This document shows, one piece after another, positions 56,638 to 64,000 of a stretch of DNA of 64,000 nucleotides (positions within the stretch are counted from its first letter, which is position 1; each line of letters begins with the position of its first letter). The stretch is from Methylobacterium sp. Leaf125. GTDB taxonomy: Bacteria > Pseudomonadota > Alphaproteobacteria > Rhizobiales > Beijerinckiaceae. The stretch spans positions 124,001-188,000 of the forward strand of contig NZ_LMNU01000046.1 of the NCBI RefSeq assembly GCF_001423085.1. The letters are read 5' to 3'. Made by a program: the position numbers and the translations under genes. The notes beneath the pieces were generated by a model, which worked only from the letters and a program-made list of their open reading frames with translations, was not told the DNA's origin and searched no databases.

Positions 56638-58692
56638 ATGTTTGTCTTGCATATTGCCCTGCAGGGCTGCCTTCGCGGCGGCGGGGTCGTGTTCGGTCTG
56701 ACCGCCGATACGGGTGGCCACATCCGCTACCTGCTCGATCTGGTGGCCGCTTCGTCCCAGGATGACCGCATCGCGCGGATCGTGATCGCGACGCGCCTGT
56801 TCCGCGGCGCGCTCGGCCCGGACTACGCCGTGCCCGAAGAGCGGATCTCCGACAAGGTCGCGCTCGTGCGGCTCGCGAGCACGTCAGCGGATTACCGCTC
56901 GAAGGAGGAGATGCACGCGGAGGTCGACAGCTTCGCGCGCAACCTCATGGCCTGGATCGCGGCCCAGCCGCAGCCCCCCGACCTGATCCACGCCCACTAC
57001 GCCGATGCCGCCACCGTGGCGACGATCGTCGAGGATGCCCTCGGCATTCCCTTCGTGTTCACGGCCCATTCCCTCGGGCGGGTCAAGGCATCGATGCTCG
57101 GCCACGGCGCCGAAGCCTGCCCCGAGCTCGCCCGCCGTATCGACGCCGAGGAGGGCGCGCTCGCGCGCGCAAGCCTCGTCGTCGCCTCGTCCCGCGACGA
57201 GGCCGAGGTGCAGTATGCCGGGTATGCGGCCTACGATCCGGGTCGCATCCGCGTCCTGCCGCCGGGCAGCGATCTGGCCCGGTTCGCGGCAGCCGAACCC
57301 CTGCCGCGCGTGGACGCCACCATCGACCGCTTCCTGCAGGATCCGGGCAAGCCGGTGCTGCTCGCCCTCGCCCGGCCGGTGGCGCGCAAGAACCTCGGCG
57401 CCCTGGTCCGGGCCTACGGCGAGAGCCCCGCCCTGCAGGCGCGGGCCAACCTCGTCCTGATGGCCGGGACCCGCGAGGACATCGATGCCCTCGACGGCGA
57501 CATGGCCGGCACCATGCGGGAAATCCTGGTGCTGATCGACCGCTACGACCTCTACGGGCGGGTGGCCTATCCCAAGACCCACGGGCCGGAGGACGTCCCG
57601 GCCCTCTACGCCTATGCCCGCGCGCGCGGCGGCCTCTTCGTCAATCCCGCCCTCAACGAGCCCTTCGGCCTGACCCTGCTGGAGGCCTCGGCCGCGGGCC
57701 TGCCGCTGGTGGCCACCGACAGCGGCGGCCCCAACGACATCGTGGAGACCTGCGGCAACGGGCTGCTGGTCGATCCGCGCACCCCCGACGCCATCGCGGC
57801 GGCGTGCCTGCGCATCCTGGACGATCCCGCCCTCTATGCCCGCTGCGTGGCGGGGGGCGCCCGCGCGGCGGCCGCCTACGACTGGGACCGGCACGCCGCG
57901 CGCTACCACGACCTGCTGCGGGCGTTGCTCGTCCCGATCCCACCGTTGGCGGGTGCGCGTCAGCTCCTCGTCTGCGACATCGACAACACCCTGGTGGGCT
58001 GCGAGGCGGCGCTCGGCATCTTCCGGCGCTGGCGCAGCCGGCAGGCGGGCCTCGCCTTCGGGGTCGCCACCGGCCGCTCGTTCCACAGCGCCATGGCGAT
58101 CCTGGAGCAGCAGGCCAGTCCACGCCCCCAGGTGATGATCACCTCGGTGGGATCGGAGATCTACCACCTCGACCCCAACGGCGTAACCTACACGGCCGAT
58201 GCCGCCTGGCGCGCCACCGTCTCGGCCGGCTGGGACCGGGCGGAGGTGCGCGCGGCGCTCGCCGATCTCGACGGCCTCGTGCCCCAGGGGCCCCTGGAGC
58301 AGCGCGGGCACAAGCTCAGCTATTTCGGGGATGCGGCGACCGCCCAGCGGGTCCGCGCAGGGCTCGCGCGGGCGGGACTGTCCGCGAGCGTGATCCACAG
58401 CCACGGCCTCTACCTCGACGTCCTGCCGGAGGCGGCCTCGAAGGGCACGGCGGTGGGCCATGTCCGAGCCCTCTACGGCCTGCCGGAGCAGGCGGTGTTC
58501 GTGGCCGGCGACTCCGGCAACGACGTCGAGATGCTGCGCGCCCAGGCCCAGGCGATCATCGTGGCCAACTACTCCGACGATCTCGCCAGCAACGCCGCCC
58601 TGCAGCACTCCTACGTCGCCCGGGCCTCGCACGCCCGCGGCATCATCGAGGGTGTCGGCCATTTCCGCCGGATGCTGGCCGATGCCGGCTGA
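56638..58692 (+). CDS. Sucrose-phosphate-synthase-like glycosyltransferase fused to a HAD phosphatase
   Basis: 684 residues. The GT4 part (1-440) opens MFVLHIALQGCLRGGGVVFG and has GLTADTGGHIRYLLDL, AHYADAATVATIVEDAL, FVFTAHSLGRVKASML and NPALNEPFGLTLLEASAAGLP, the sucrose-phosphate synthase/mannosylfructose-phosphate synthase pattern. From residue 442 a HAD phosphatase follows (LLVCDIDNTLVG with DxD; VAGDSGNDVEMLR). The fusion matches bidomain SPS, where a phosphorylated disaccharide is formed and dephosphorylated. The product is likely sucrose or a related glycosyl-fructose, as compatible solute or glycan precursor. Confidence 0.88.
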   Translation: MFVLHIALQGCLRGGGVVFGLTADTGGHIRYLLDLVAASSQDDRIARIVIATRLFRGALGPDYAVPEERISDKVALVRLASTSADYRSKEEMHAEVDSFARNLMAWIAAQPQPPDLIHAHYADAATVATIVEDALGIPFVFTAHSLGRVKASMLGHGAEACPELARRIDAEEGALARASLVVASSRDEAEVQYAGYAAYDPGRIRVLPPGSDLARFAAAEPLPRVDATIDRFLQDPGKPVLLALARPVARKNLGALVRAYGESPALQARANLVLMAGTREDIDALDGDMAGTMREILVLIDRYDLYGRVAYPKTHGPEDVPALYAYARARGGLFVNPALNEPFGLTLLEASAAGLPLVATDSGGPNDIVETCGNGLLVDPRTPDAIAAACLRILDDPALYARCVAGGARAAAAYDWDRHAARYHDLLRALLVPIPPLAGARQLLVCDIDNTLVGCEAALGIFRRWRSRQAGLAFGVATGRSFHSAMAILEQQASPRPQVMITSVGSEIYHLDPNGVTYTADAAWRATVSAGWDRAEVRAALADLDGLVPQGPLEQRGHKLSYFGDAATAQRVRAGLARAGLSASVIHSHGLYLDVLPEAASKGTAVGHVRALYGLPEQAVFVAGDSGNDVEMLRAQAQAIIVANYSDDLASNAALQHSYVARASHARGIIEGVGHFRRMLADAG

Positions 58693-59593
58693 GCCGTCCG
58701 CCGGACCATCCAGCGGGGCATCCGGCGGTCTGGGCGCGAGCGTGCTCACCCTGGTGCGCGGCCGGGCCGACCGCCTGCGCAACCTAATGGCGGGGCTGGC
58801 GCGCCAGTCCGTGCGCCCGGGCGAACTGGTGATCGCCTGGATGCAGCCGGACCGCGCGCCCGACCTGCCGGACCCGGGCTGCCCCGTGCGCCACTGCCAC
58901 GTGGCCGGAGAGCCGCTGCCCCTCGCCGCCGCCCGCAACCGCGCGGCCGAGGCCGCCGCGGGCGAGCTGCTGATCTTCCTCGACGTGGACTGCATCCCCT
59001 CCCCCACCGTGGTTGAGGCCTACCGGCGTGCGGCGGGGGAGACCGACGGCCTGTTCCTCGGCGAGGTCCTGTACCTGCCCGAAGGGCTGAGCCCGGAAGC
59101 GGCCACCGACGAAGCGGCGCTGGCCCGGCTCGGCCGGACCCATCCGGCGCGCCCCTCGGTCCCGCCGGAGGGCCTGCACCGGGAGGCCGATCCCGGCCAG
59201 CTCTGGGGGCTGTCCTTCGCGCTCCCGGCCCGGTCCTGGCGCGCCGTCGGCGGCATGGACGAGGCCTATCGCGGCTATGGCGGCGAGGAGACCGACCTCG
59301 CCGCGCGCCTGGCGGCCTCCGGGCTGCCGACCTACTGGGTCGGGGGCGCCCGGGCCTACCACCAGCATCATCCCGTCCACGTGCCGCCGCTGCAGCACTT
59401 CGATTCCATCCTCGCCAACGCCGCCCGCTTCCGGCACACGCACGGGCGCTGGTGCATGACCTACTGGCTCGACCAGTTCCGGGCCGCCGGGCTGATCGAC
59501 TGGGCCGACGACGCCCCCGCGATCCGGGTCCTGCGCCGGCCGGCGGCCCCTGAGATCGCCGCCGCCCTGAAACCCGACGCCCTGTTTTCCTGA
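58682..59593 (+). CDS. GT2 family glycosyltransferase, copy A
   Basis: 303 residues, overlapping the SPS-like gene by 11 bases. It has VLTLVRGRADRLRNLMAGLA, PLAAARNRAAEAA and LIFLDVDCIPSP (DxD at 101-103), then FLGEVLYLPEG, GMDEAYRGYGGEETDLAARL and AYHQHHPVHVPPLQHFDSIL. The C-terminal part (YGGEE, HxHH) is that of galactosyltransferase-like GT2 enzymes. It is a clear paralogue of copy B at 60798-61715. The acceptor is unknown. Confidence 0.87.
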   Translation: MPAEPSAGPSSGASGGLGASVLTLVRGRADRLRNLMAGLARQSVRPGELVIAWMQPDRAPDLPDPGCPVRHCHVAGEPLPLAAARNRAAEAAAGELLIFLDVDCIPSPTVVEAYRRAAGETDGLFLGEVLYLPEGLSPEAATDEAALARLGRTHPARPSVPPEGLHREADPGQLWGLSFALPARSWRAVGGMDEAYRGYGGEETDLAARLAASGLPTYWVGGARAYHQHHPVHVPPLQHFDSILANAARFRHTHGRWCMTYWLDQFRAAGLIDWADDAPAIRVLRRPAAPEIAAALKPDALFS

Positions 59594-59614
59594 CGGATCG
59601 CGAACCCGACAGCC

Positions 59615-60751
59615 ATGAAGAAACCCATTGCGTTCTTCGTCCATCACCAGGGACGCGGCCACGCCAACCGCACGATGGCGGTGGCCGCCGCCTTCGCCCA
59701 GGACCGGCCCGTCTCCGTCCTCACCGCCGGCCCGCAGCTCTTCGACGGGTTCTCCCGCGACATCGAGATCGTGCCGCTGCCGAACATGATCGGCGCCGAG
59801 GTGCCGACGCCGCGTCTCTACGCGGAACCGACGCCCCAGGTCATGCACTGCGTGCCGCTCGGCCTCACCGCGATGCGCCGGACCATGCGGCGCATCCTCG
59901 ACCATCTCGACGAGCGCGACGTCGGGCTGTTCGTGGTCGACGTCTCGGCGGAGATCGCGCTGCTGGCGCGCATCGCCAGCGTGCCGGCGGTGCAGATCCG
60001 GATGCACGGCGACCGCACCGATATCGGCCATGTGGGCGCCTACGAGGCCTGCGTCGGCATGCTGGCCCCCTTCGACGCGCGCATGGAGCAGGACGATTAC
60101 CCGGCCGCCCTGCGGGCCAAAACCTTCTACAGCGGCGGGCTCTGCACCAGCGTCGACCGGGTGCCGGATCGGGCGGAGGCCCGGGACAAGCTCGGCCTCG
60201 ACCCGGACCGCGAGATCGTCGTCGCGGTGACCGGGGGTGGGGGCAGCGGCACGCCCTACGCCCCCCTGACGGTGGCTGCCCGGGCCGCGCCCGAGGCCCT
60301 GTGGCTGACCCTGGGACCGACCCATCGCGAGGGCCACGAGACCGATTTCGCCAACCTGCGCGAACTCGGCTGGGTGCCCTCGGTGACCGACTACCTCGCC
60401 ACCGCCGACATCGTGGTGGCCTCCGCCGGCGACAACACCATTCACGAGGTCGCCCGCGTCGGCGGACGCCTGATCGTGATGCCCGAATGGCGCTATTTCG
60501 GCGAGCAGACCCGCAAGGCCGAGGCCCTCGTCCGCCTCGGCGCCGCCGTCCAGGCCCCGGTCTGGCCCGGCGATCTCCAGGGCTGGCGCGACCTCCTCGC
60601 CCGGGCCCGCGCCCTCGACACCGCCCCGCTGCGCAGCCTGTACGCGCCGGACGCCGCCGCCCGCGCCGCCGGCTGGCTCGAGGGCCTGACCGACGAGCTC
60701 TGGCACGGCGCGGCGGCGCCCGCCGCCCTCACGGTCGTTGCCGCCGGCTGA
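59615..60751 (+). CDS. GT-B glycosyltransferase (GT1/GT28-like)
   Basis: 378 residues. It opens KKPIAFFVHHQGRGHANRTM, with a His-rich start that suits GT28/GT1-like enzymes, and the C-terminal nucleotide-sugar site is VVAVTGGGGSGTP, TDYLATADIVVASAGDNTIHEVARVGGRLIVMPEWRYFGEQ (given in parts). It lies between the two GT2 paralogues. Lipid or glycan acceptors are typical of this family; no membrane span is seen. Confidence 0.82.
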   Translation: MKKPIAFFVHHQGRGHANRTMAVAAAFAQDRPVSVLTAGPQLFDGFSRDIEIVPLPNMIGAEVPTPRLYAEPTPQVMHCVPLGLTAMRRTMRRILDHLDERDVGLFVVDVSAEIALLARIASVPAVQIRMHGDRTDIGHVGAYEACVGMLAPFDARMEQDDYPAALRAKTFYSGGLCTSVDRVPDRAEARDKLGLDPDREIVVAVTGGGGSGTPYAPLTVAARAAPEALWLTLGPTHREGHETDFANLRELGWVPSVTDYLATADIVVASAGDNTIHEVARVGGRLIVMPEWRYFGEQTRKAEALVRLGAAVQAPVWPGDLQGWRDLLARARALDTAPLRSLYAPDAAARAAGWLEGLTDELWHGAAAPAALTVVAAG

Positions 60752-60797
60752 CCGCCCGCTTTCCCCGCGCTCGAACCTCCCGGAGCCAGACCGCCCC

Positions 60798-61715
60798 ATG
60801 TCCACCGTTTCCGTCGTGACCCTGGCCAAGGGACGGCCGGCGCACCTGCGCAACCTGCTCCGCGGCCTGGAGCGCCAGACGCAAGCCCCCGCCGAGTTCA
60901 TCGTGGCGGTGATGCAGGACGCGCCCTACGATCTGCCCGAGGTCGCCTTCCCGGTCCGCCAGATCCTGGTGCCGGGCACCGACCTGCCGCTGGCGGCGGC
61001 GCGGAACCAGGGGGTGGCGGCGGCCGGCGGCGACGCCGTCGTCTTCCTCGACGTCGACTGCATCCCGGCCCCCGACCTCGTGGCCGACTACGCGCGCGGC
61101 CTCGCGGAACTCGACGGCCTGCTCATGGGCGAGGTCCTCCACCTGCCCGAGCGCGCGACCGCGGGGGATTGGACCTGCGAGGGCTTCGCGGCGGTCGCCG
61201 AGCGCCATTCCGACCGCCGCGGTCCCCCGGCCTCCGGTCTCGAGATCTGCCCGGATTACCGCTGCTTCTGGTCCCTGAACTTCGCCATCCGGCGCGCCAC
61301 CTTCCTGGCCACGGGCGGCTTCGACGAGCGCTACACCGGCTACGGCGGCGAGGACACGGATTTCGGCAAGGTCCTCGACCAGGCCGGCCTCCCCATCGCC
61401 TGGATGAAGGGCGGGCTGGCCTATCACCAGTACCACCCCCATCACATGCCGCCGGTCCATCATCTCGACAGCGTCGTGCGCAACGCCGAGCTGTTCGAGG
61501 CCAAGTGGGGCTACCGCACGATGGGCCACTGGCTCTACGCCTTCAAGGTGATGGGGTTGATCGACGACACCCCCGACCGGCCGATCCGCATCCTGCGTCG
61601 CCCGGAGGCCGGCGACTTCGCGCTGACCGGGCAGCAGAGCCACCAGCCCTACAGCAACTCGGCCTCCGTCATCCGCCACCTGGAGGCCCAGGCCGCCGCG
61701 GCGGCGACGGCGTGA
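60798..61715 (+). CDS. GT2 family glycosyltransferase, copy B
   Basis: 305 residues, ATG 60798. The motifs follow copy A one for one: VVTLAKGRPAHLRNLLRGLE, PLAAARNQGVAAAG, VFLDVDCIPAPDLVADYARG, LMGEVLHLPE, GGFDERYTGYGGEDTDFGKV and AYHQYHPHHMPPVHHLDSVV. The strong parallel shows a duplication, with copies now on both sides of the GT-B gene. Its end overlaps the next gene's GTG (GTGA at 61712-61715). Confidence 0.88.
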   Translation: MSTVSVVTLAKGRPAHLRNLLRGLERQTQAPAEFIVAVMQDAPYDLPEVAFPVRQILVPGTDLPLAAARNQGVAAAGGDAVVFLDVDCIPAPDLVADYARGLAELDGLLMGEVLHLPERATAGDWTCEGFAAVAERHSDRRGPPASGLEICPDYRCFWSLNFAIRRATFLATGGFDERYTGYGGEDTDFGKVLDQAGLPIAWMKGGLAYHQYHPHHMPPVHHLDSVVRNAELFEAKWGYRTMGHWLYAFKVMGLIDDTPDRPIRILRRPEAGDFALTGQQSHQPYSNSASVIRHLEAQAAAAATA

Positions 61716-62788
61716 GGATCGCGCTCCTCGCCCATCTGCGCCATCCGGTGGCGCGGCCCTTCGCGGGCGGCATGGAAGCCCAGTGCTGGGCGCTGGCCGA
61801 CGGGTTGATGGCGCGGGGACACGACGTGGTCCTGTTCGCCGCCGGGGACAGCGACCCGCGCTTCCCCGTCGATCCGGTGATCCCGGTCCATCACGAGCGC
61901 AGCTTTCCGGAGCTCGAACATCGGGGCGATGCCGGGCTCAAAGCCCACGTGGATGCCGGATACGCCGCCGCCTGCGACCGGATCGCGGCCGGGGGCTTCG
62001 ACGTACTCCACAACAATGCGTTGAGCCGCCTGCCCCTGGAGCGGCGGCGTCTCGCGGGGGTGGCCACCGTCACGTCGCTGCACGTCCCGCCCTACGACGC
62101 CCTGCGCTGGTTCGTATCGGACAGCCTCGTGCCCGGGCACCGGATCACCGTGACCTCGGAGGCTCAGCGCCGGACCTGGTGGCCCGAGGGCGCGCCACCG
62201 GAGGTGTCCGTGCTCCACAACGGCGTCGATCCCGCGGCCTGGCCCTTCCGGGAACGGGGAGACGGTGGCGCCGTCTGGTCCGGGCGCATCGCGCCGATCA
62301 AGGGCACGCATCTCGCCGTCGCGGCGGCCCGGCGCGCCGGCCTTCCCCTGACGCTCTTCGGTTCGATCGAGGACCGGGATTACTGGGAGGCGCAGATCGC
62401 CCCGCAGCTCGGTGGATCGATCCGCTACGGCGGCCATCTCTCCGGCGACGCCCTGGCGGGCGAGATCGGCCGCGCCTCCGTCTTCCTGTTCACGCCCTGC
62501 TGGGACGAGCCCTTCGGCCTGGTGGCCATCGAGGCGATGGCCTGCGGCGTACCGGTGGCGGGCCTGGCCATGGGGGCGGCCGCGGAGGTCGTCGGCGAGG
62601 CCGGCCATCTCGTGCCGCCGGACGCGGGGCCGGCCCTCGCGCAGGCCCTCGCGCAGGCCATCGGCGACGCCCTCGCGATCCCGCGCACGGTCCCGCACGC
62701 ACGGGTCCTGCGCCTGTTCACCCGCGATCGCTGGCTGACGCGCTGCGAAGACCTCTACGCGCGTGCGCACCGCGCCGCCCACGGCTGA
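61712..62788 (+). CDS. GT4 glycosyltransferase
   Basis: 358 residues, start GTG 61712 (VRIALLAHLRHPVARPFAGG), coupled to the GT2 gene by GTGA. The N-terminal domain has GGMEAQCWALADGLMARGHDV; the C-terminal GT4 domain has AVWSGRIAPIKGTHLAVAAA and LFTPCWDEPFGLVAIEAMAC, GVPV. It resembles the minus-strand enzyme at 55522-56562 in size and motifs. Confidence 0.88.
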   Translation: MRIALLAHLRHPVARPFAGGMEAQCWALADGLMARGHDVVLFAAGDSDPRFPVDPVIPVHHERSFPELEHRGDAGLKAHVDAGYAAACDRIAAGGFDVLHNNALSRLPLERRRLAGVATVTSLHVPPYDALRWFVSDSLVPGHRITVTSEAQRRTWWPEGAPPEVSVLHNGVDPAAWPFRERGDGGAVWSGRIAPIKGTHLAVAAARRAGLPLTLFGSIEDRDYWEAQIAPQLGGSIRYGGHLSGDALAGEIGRASVFLFTPCWDEPFGLVAIEAMACGVPVAGLAMGAAAEVVGEAGHLVPPDAGPALAQALAQAIGDALAIPRTVPHARVLRLFTRDRWLTRCEDLYARAHRAAHG

Positions 62789-62844
62789 TCCCCCCGACGC
62801 ACCCGAGTCCCCGGCGGGCGCGCCCCGCATCGCGAGCCGACACC

Positions 62845-63528
62845 ATGAGCCGTCCCCCGACGACCCGCCGCACCCTCCTCGATGCCCTCTGGCACGGCCG
62901 CGATCCGTTCGCGGACCCGCCGGACGATCTGCGCCCCCTCGACCTCCAGGGCTGGCGCAGCGTCCATCCCTTCCTCGACGAGGCCGTGACGGCATTCCGC
63001 CCCGGCGTGGTTGTGGAGATCGGCGCCTGGAAGGGCGCCAGCACCTTGCACCTGGCCAAGGCCCTGGCGGCGCACGGCGTCGACGGAACCGTCATCGCGG
63101 TCGATACCTGGCTCGGTGCCGTCGATCACTGGGCCGACGCGGCCCTGTTCGCCGAACTGGCCACCGAGCACGGCTACCCGAGCCTGTACCGCACCTTCCT
63201 GGCCAACGTGCTGCGCGAGGGGCTCGCGGACCGGGTCCTGCCCCTGCCGCTGGACTCGGTGAATGCCGCCGAACTCCTGCGCCTGCGCGGCGTGACCGCG
63301 GATGTCATTCATCTCGACGCCGGTCACGAAGAGGCCTCCGTGGCGGCGGATCTCCGGGCCTGGTGGCCGGTCCTGCGCCCCGGCGGCCTCTTCATCGCCG
63401 ATGATTACGACAGCCTCGGAGGCCGCTTCCCCGGGGTGACCCGCGCGGTCGACGCGTTCTGCGCCGAGGCACGGGTGCAGGGTCCCTGGGCCCAAGGGGG
63501 AAAGTGCAAGTTTCTCAAGCCGATCTGA
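62845..63528 (+). CDS. Class I SAM-dependent methyltransferase
   Basis: 227 residues. The SAM site is VVVEIGAWKGASTLHLAKAL, with the acidic residue at the end of strand 2 in VIAVDTWLG; VIHLDAGHEEASVAADLRAWWPVLRPGG follows in parts. This is the Methyltransf_24 pattern, often found in glycan clusters that methylate sugars. It comes 56 bases after the GT4 gene and closes the plus-strand glycan operon. Confidence 0.87.
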   Translation: MSRPPTTRRTLLDALWHGRDPFADPPDDLRPLDLQGWRSVHPFLDEAVTAFRPGVVVEIGAWKGASTLHLAKALAAHGVDGTVIAVDTWLGAVDHWADAALFAELATEHGYPSLYRTFLANVLREGLADRVLPLPLDSVNAAELLRLRGVTADVIHLDAGHEEASVAADLRAWWPVLRPGGLFIADDYDSLGGRFPGVTRAVDAFCAEARVQGPWAQGGKCKFLKPI

Positions 63529-63541
63529 GCCCCTGAGACGA

Positions 63542-63577
63542 CGCTCCCGGGAGGGGCGCTTCCGGGAGGGGCGCTTC
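63542..63577. repeat. 15-bp tandem repeat between convergent genes
   Basis: Two to three copies of GCTTCCGGGAGGGGC-type units (63542-63577) lie after the methyltransferase gene. No function can be assigned. Confidence 0.6.
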
Positions 63578-63651
63578 CACGGTGCGCAGGTCGGAGCCCG
63601 GCGGTCGCAGCGTCCTCCCCGGGGCGGGCAGCGCCCATCGCGATTTGCGTC

Positions 63652-64000
63652 TCACCCGTCGCGCGATGTCCGATCGAGCCCGCCCAGCGCGCGCACGAGG
63701 GCCGGCTCCATGGTCTGGAGTTCCTCGAGATGGGCCACCGTCAAGGCGGCCAGGATGACCTCCGCCCGCGGCGTCAGCGCCAGCTCCATCCGTCGTCCGT
63801 CCTGGGGGCTCCGCGTCTTTGTCAGAAGCGACGCTTCGACCATGCGTGAGACGAGTTCGGCAGCCGTATGCGGCGCGATCAGCAGCCGCTCCGCCAGCAG
63901 GCCGACGGTCGGGGGTTCCGCGCCCACATGGCCCGCGATGGCCAGCAGGGCCTGGTGCTGCTGATGCGGAAGGCCGGCCTGCTGGGCGGCCGCCTCGCTG
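63652..64000 (-). CDS. MarR family transcriptional regulator, N-terminus outside the window
   Basis: The stop is at 63652-63654 and the frame stays open to the right edge, giving 115 residues of the C-terminal part. LPHQQHQALLAIAGHV, then TVGLLAERLLIAPHTAAELV (recognition helix) and KTRSPQDGRRMELALTPRAE (wing) are the MarR winged-helix signature. The N-terminal dimerisation helix is missing because of the window edge. Targets are unknown. Confidence 0.87.
   Translation of the reverse strand, partial: SEAAAQQAGLPHQQHQALLAIAGHVGAEPPTVGLLAERLLIAPHTAAELVSRMVEASLLTKTRSPQDGRRMELALTPRAEVILAALTVAHLEELQTMEPALVRALGGLDRTSRDG

Noticed and set aside
63405..63638. Minus-strand frame with repeated SAPPG residues
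   Set aside because: The repeat comes from the 15-bp tandem repeat after the methyltransferase gene, and the frame overlaps that gene's end.
1..64000. CRISPR array, prophage or integrated plasmid
   Set aside because: No regular spacer repeats, capsid, terminase, portal, conjugation or replication genes were seen on either strand.

Overview
The window is high-GC DNA from an alphaproteobacterium. It most resembles Methylobacterium/Methylorubrum (Hyphomicrobiales), although no rRNA gene is present to confirm this. The grounds are an 8-vinyl reductase of bacteriochlorophyll synthesis (bciA), a fused MrpAB antiporter subunit, SoxCD-type sulfite/sulfane dehydrogenase genes, several chemoreceptors, an OMP-OprB porin, and frequent GTGA/ATGA stop-start overlaps. 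I found no tRNA, rRNA, CRISPR array, complete insertion sequence or prophage. About 60 protein genes are supported; two are cut by the window edges.

Layout. 0-20 kb is mixed housekeeping: a GST end, an OmpR/EnvZ-type two-component pair, UbiK, YbjN-proC, TetR, cupin, an HPP-CBS membrane protein, an App1-like phosphatase, a YqcI/YcgG-DUF1989 pair, RNase HI with an extra C-terminal domain, an alkyladenine glycosylase, a chemoreceptor, a large porin and an orphan serine recombinase. 20.5-26.6 kb is a complete Mrp/Mnh Na+(K+)/H+ antiporter operon (AB fused, C, D, E, F, G). 27.4-29.3 kb holds soxC-soxD without the other sox genes.

29.4-41.0 kb is the most interesting block. A nine-gene minus-strand operon encodes two NMT1/SsuA-like binding proteins, a four-subunit succinate-dehydrogenase-like complex, a two-subunit class I fumarase-like hydratase and a ThDP enzyme. 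A divergent GntR/UTRA regulator sits at its head and an ABC permease/ATPase pair lies beyond the regulator. It reads as uptake, oxidation, hydration and C-C cleavage of an unidentified dicarboxylate-like acid. The flavoprotein lacks the histidine that normally binds FAD covalently.

41.9-47.1 kb carries a TerC-family protein, a 54-residue protein with its own terminator, bciA, and a three-gene cassette (NrtR-like Nudix regulator, SPFH protein, NAD-kinase-like protein) preceded by a 43-bp near-palindrome. 47.2-51.6 kb encodes a Cache chemoreceptor and an MHYT-like GGDEF-EAL protein. 51.7-63.5 kb is a glycan island: eight glycosyltransferase-type genes, a sucrose-phosphate-synthase-like GT-HAD fusion and a methyltransferase. 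A MarR gene runs off the right edge.

Minus-strand intrinsic terminators at 15.58 and 16.02 kb have no gene in front of them and may mark small RNAs. Several intergenic palindromes are listed as probable operators.
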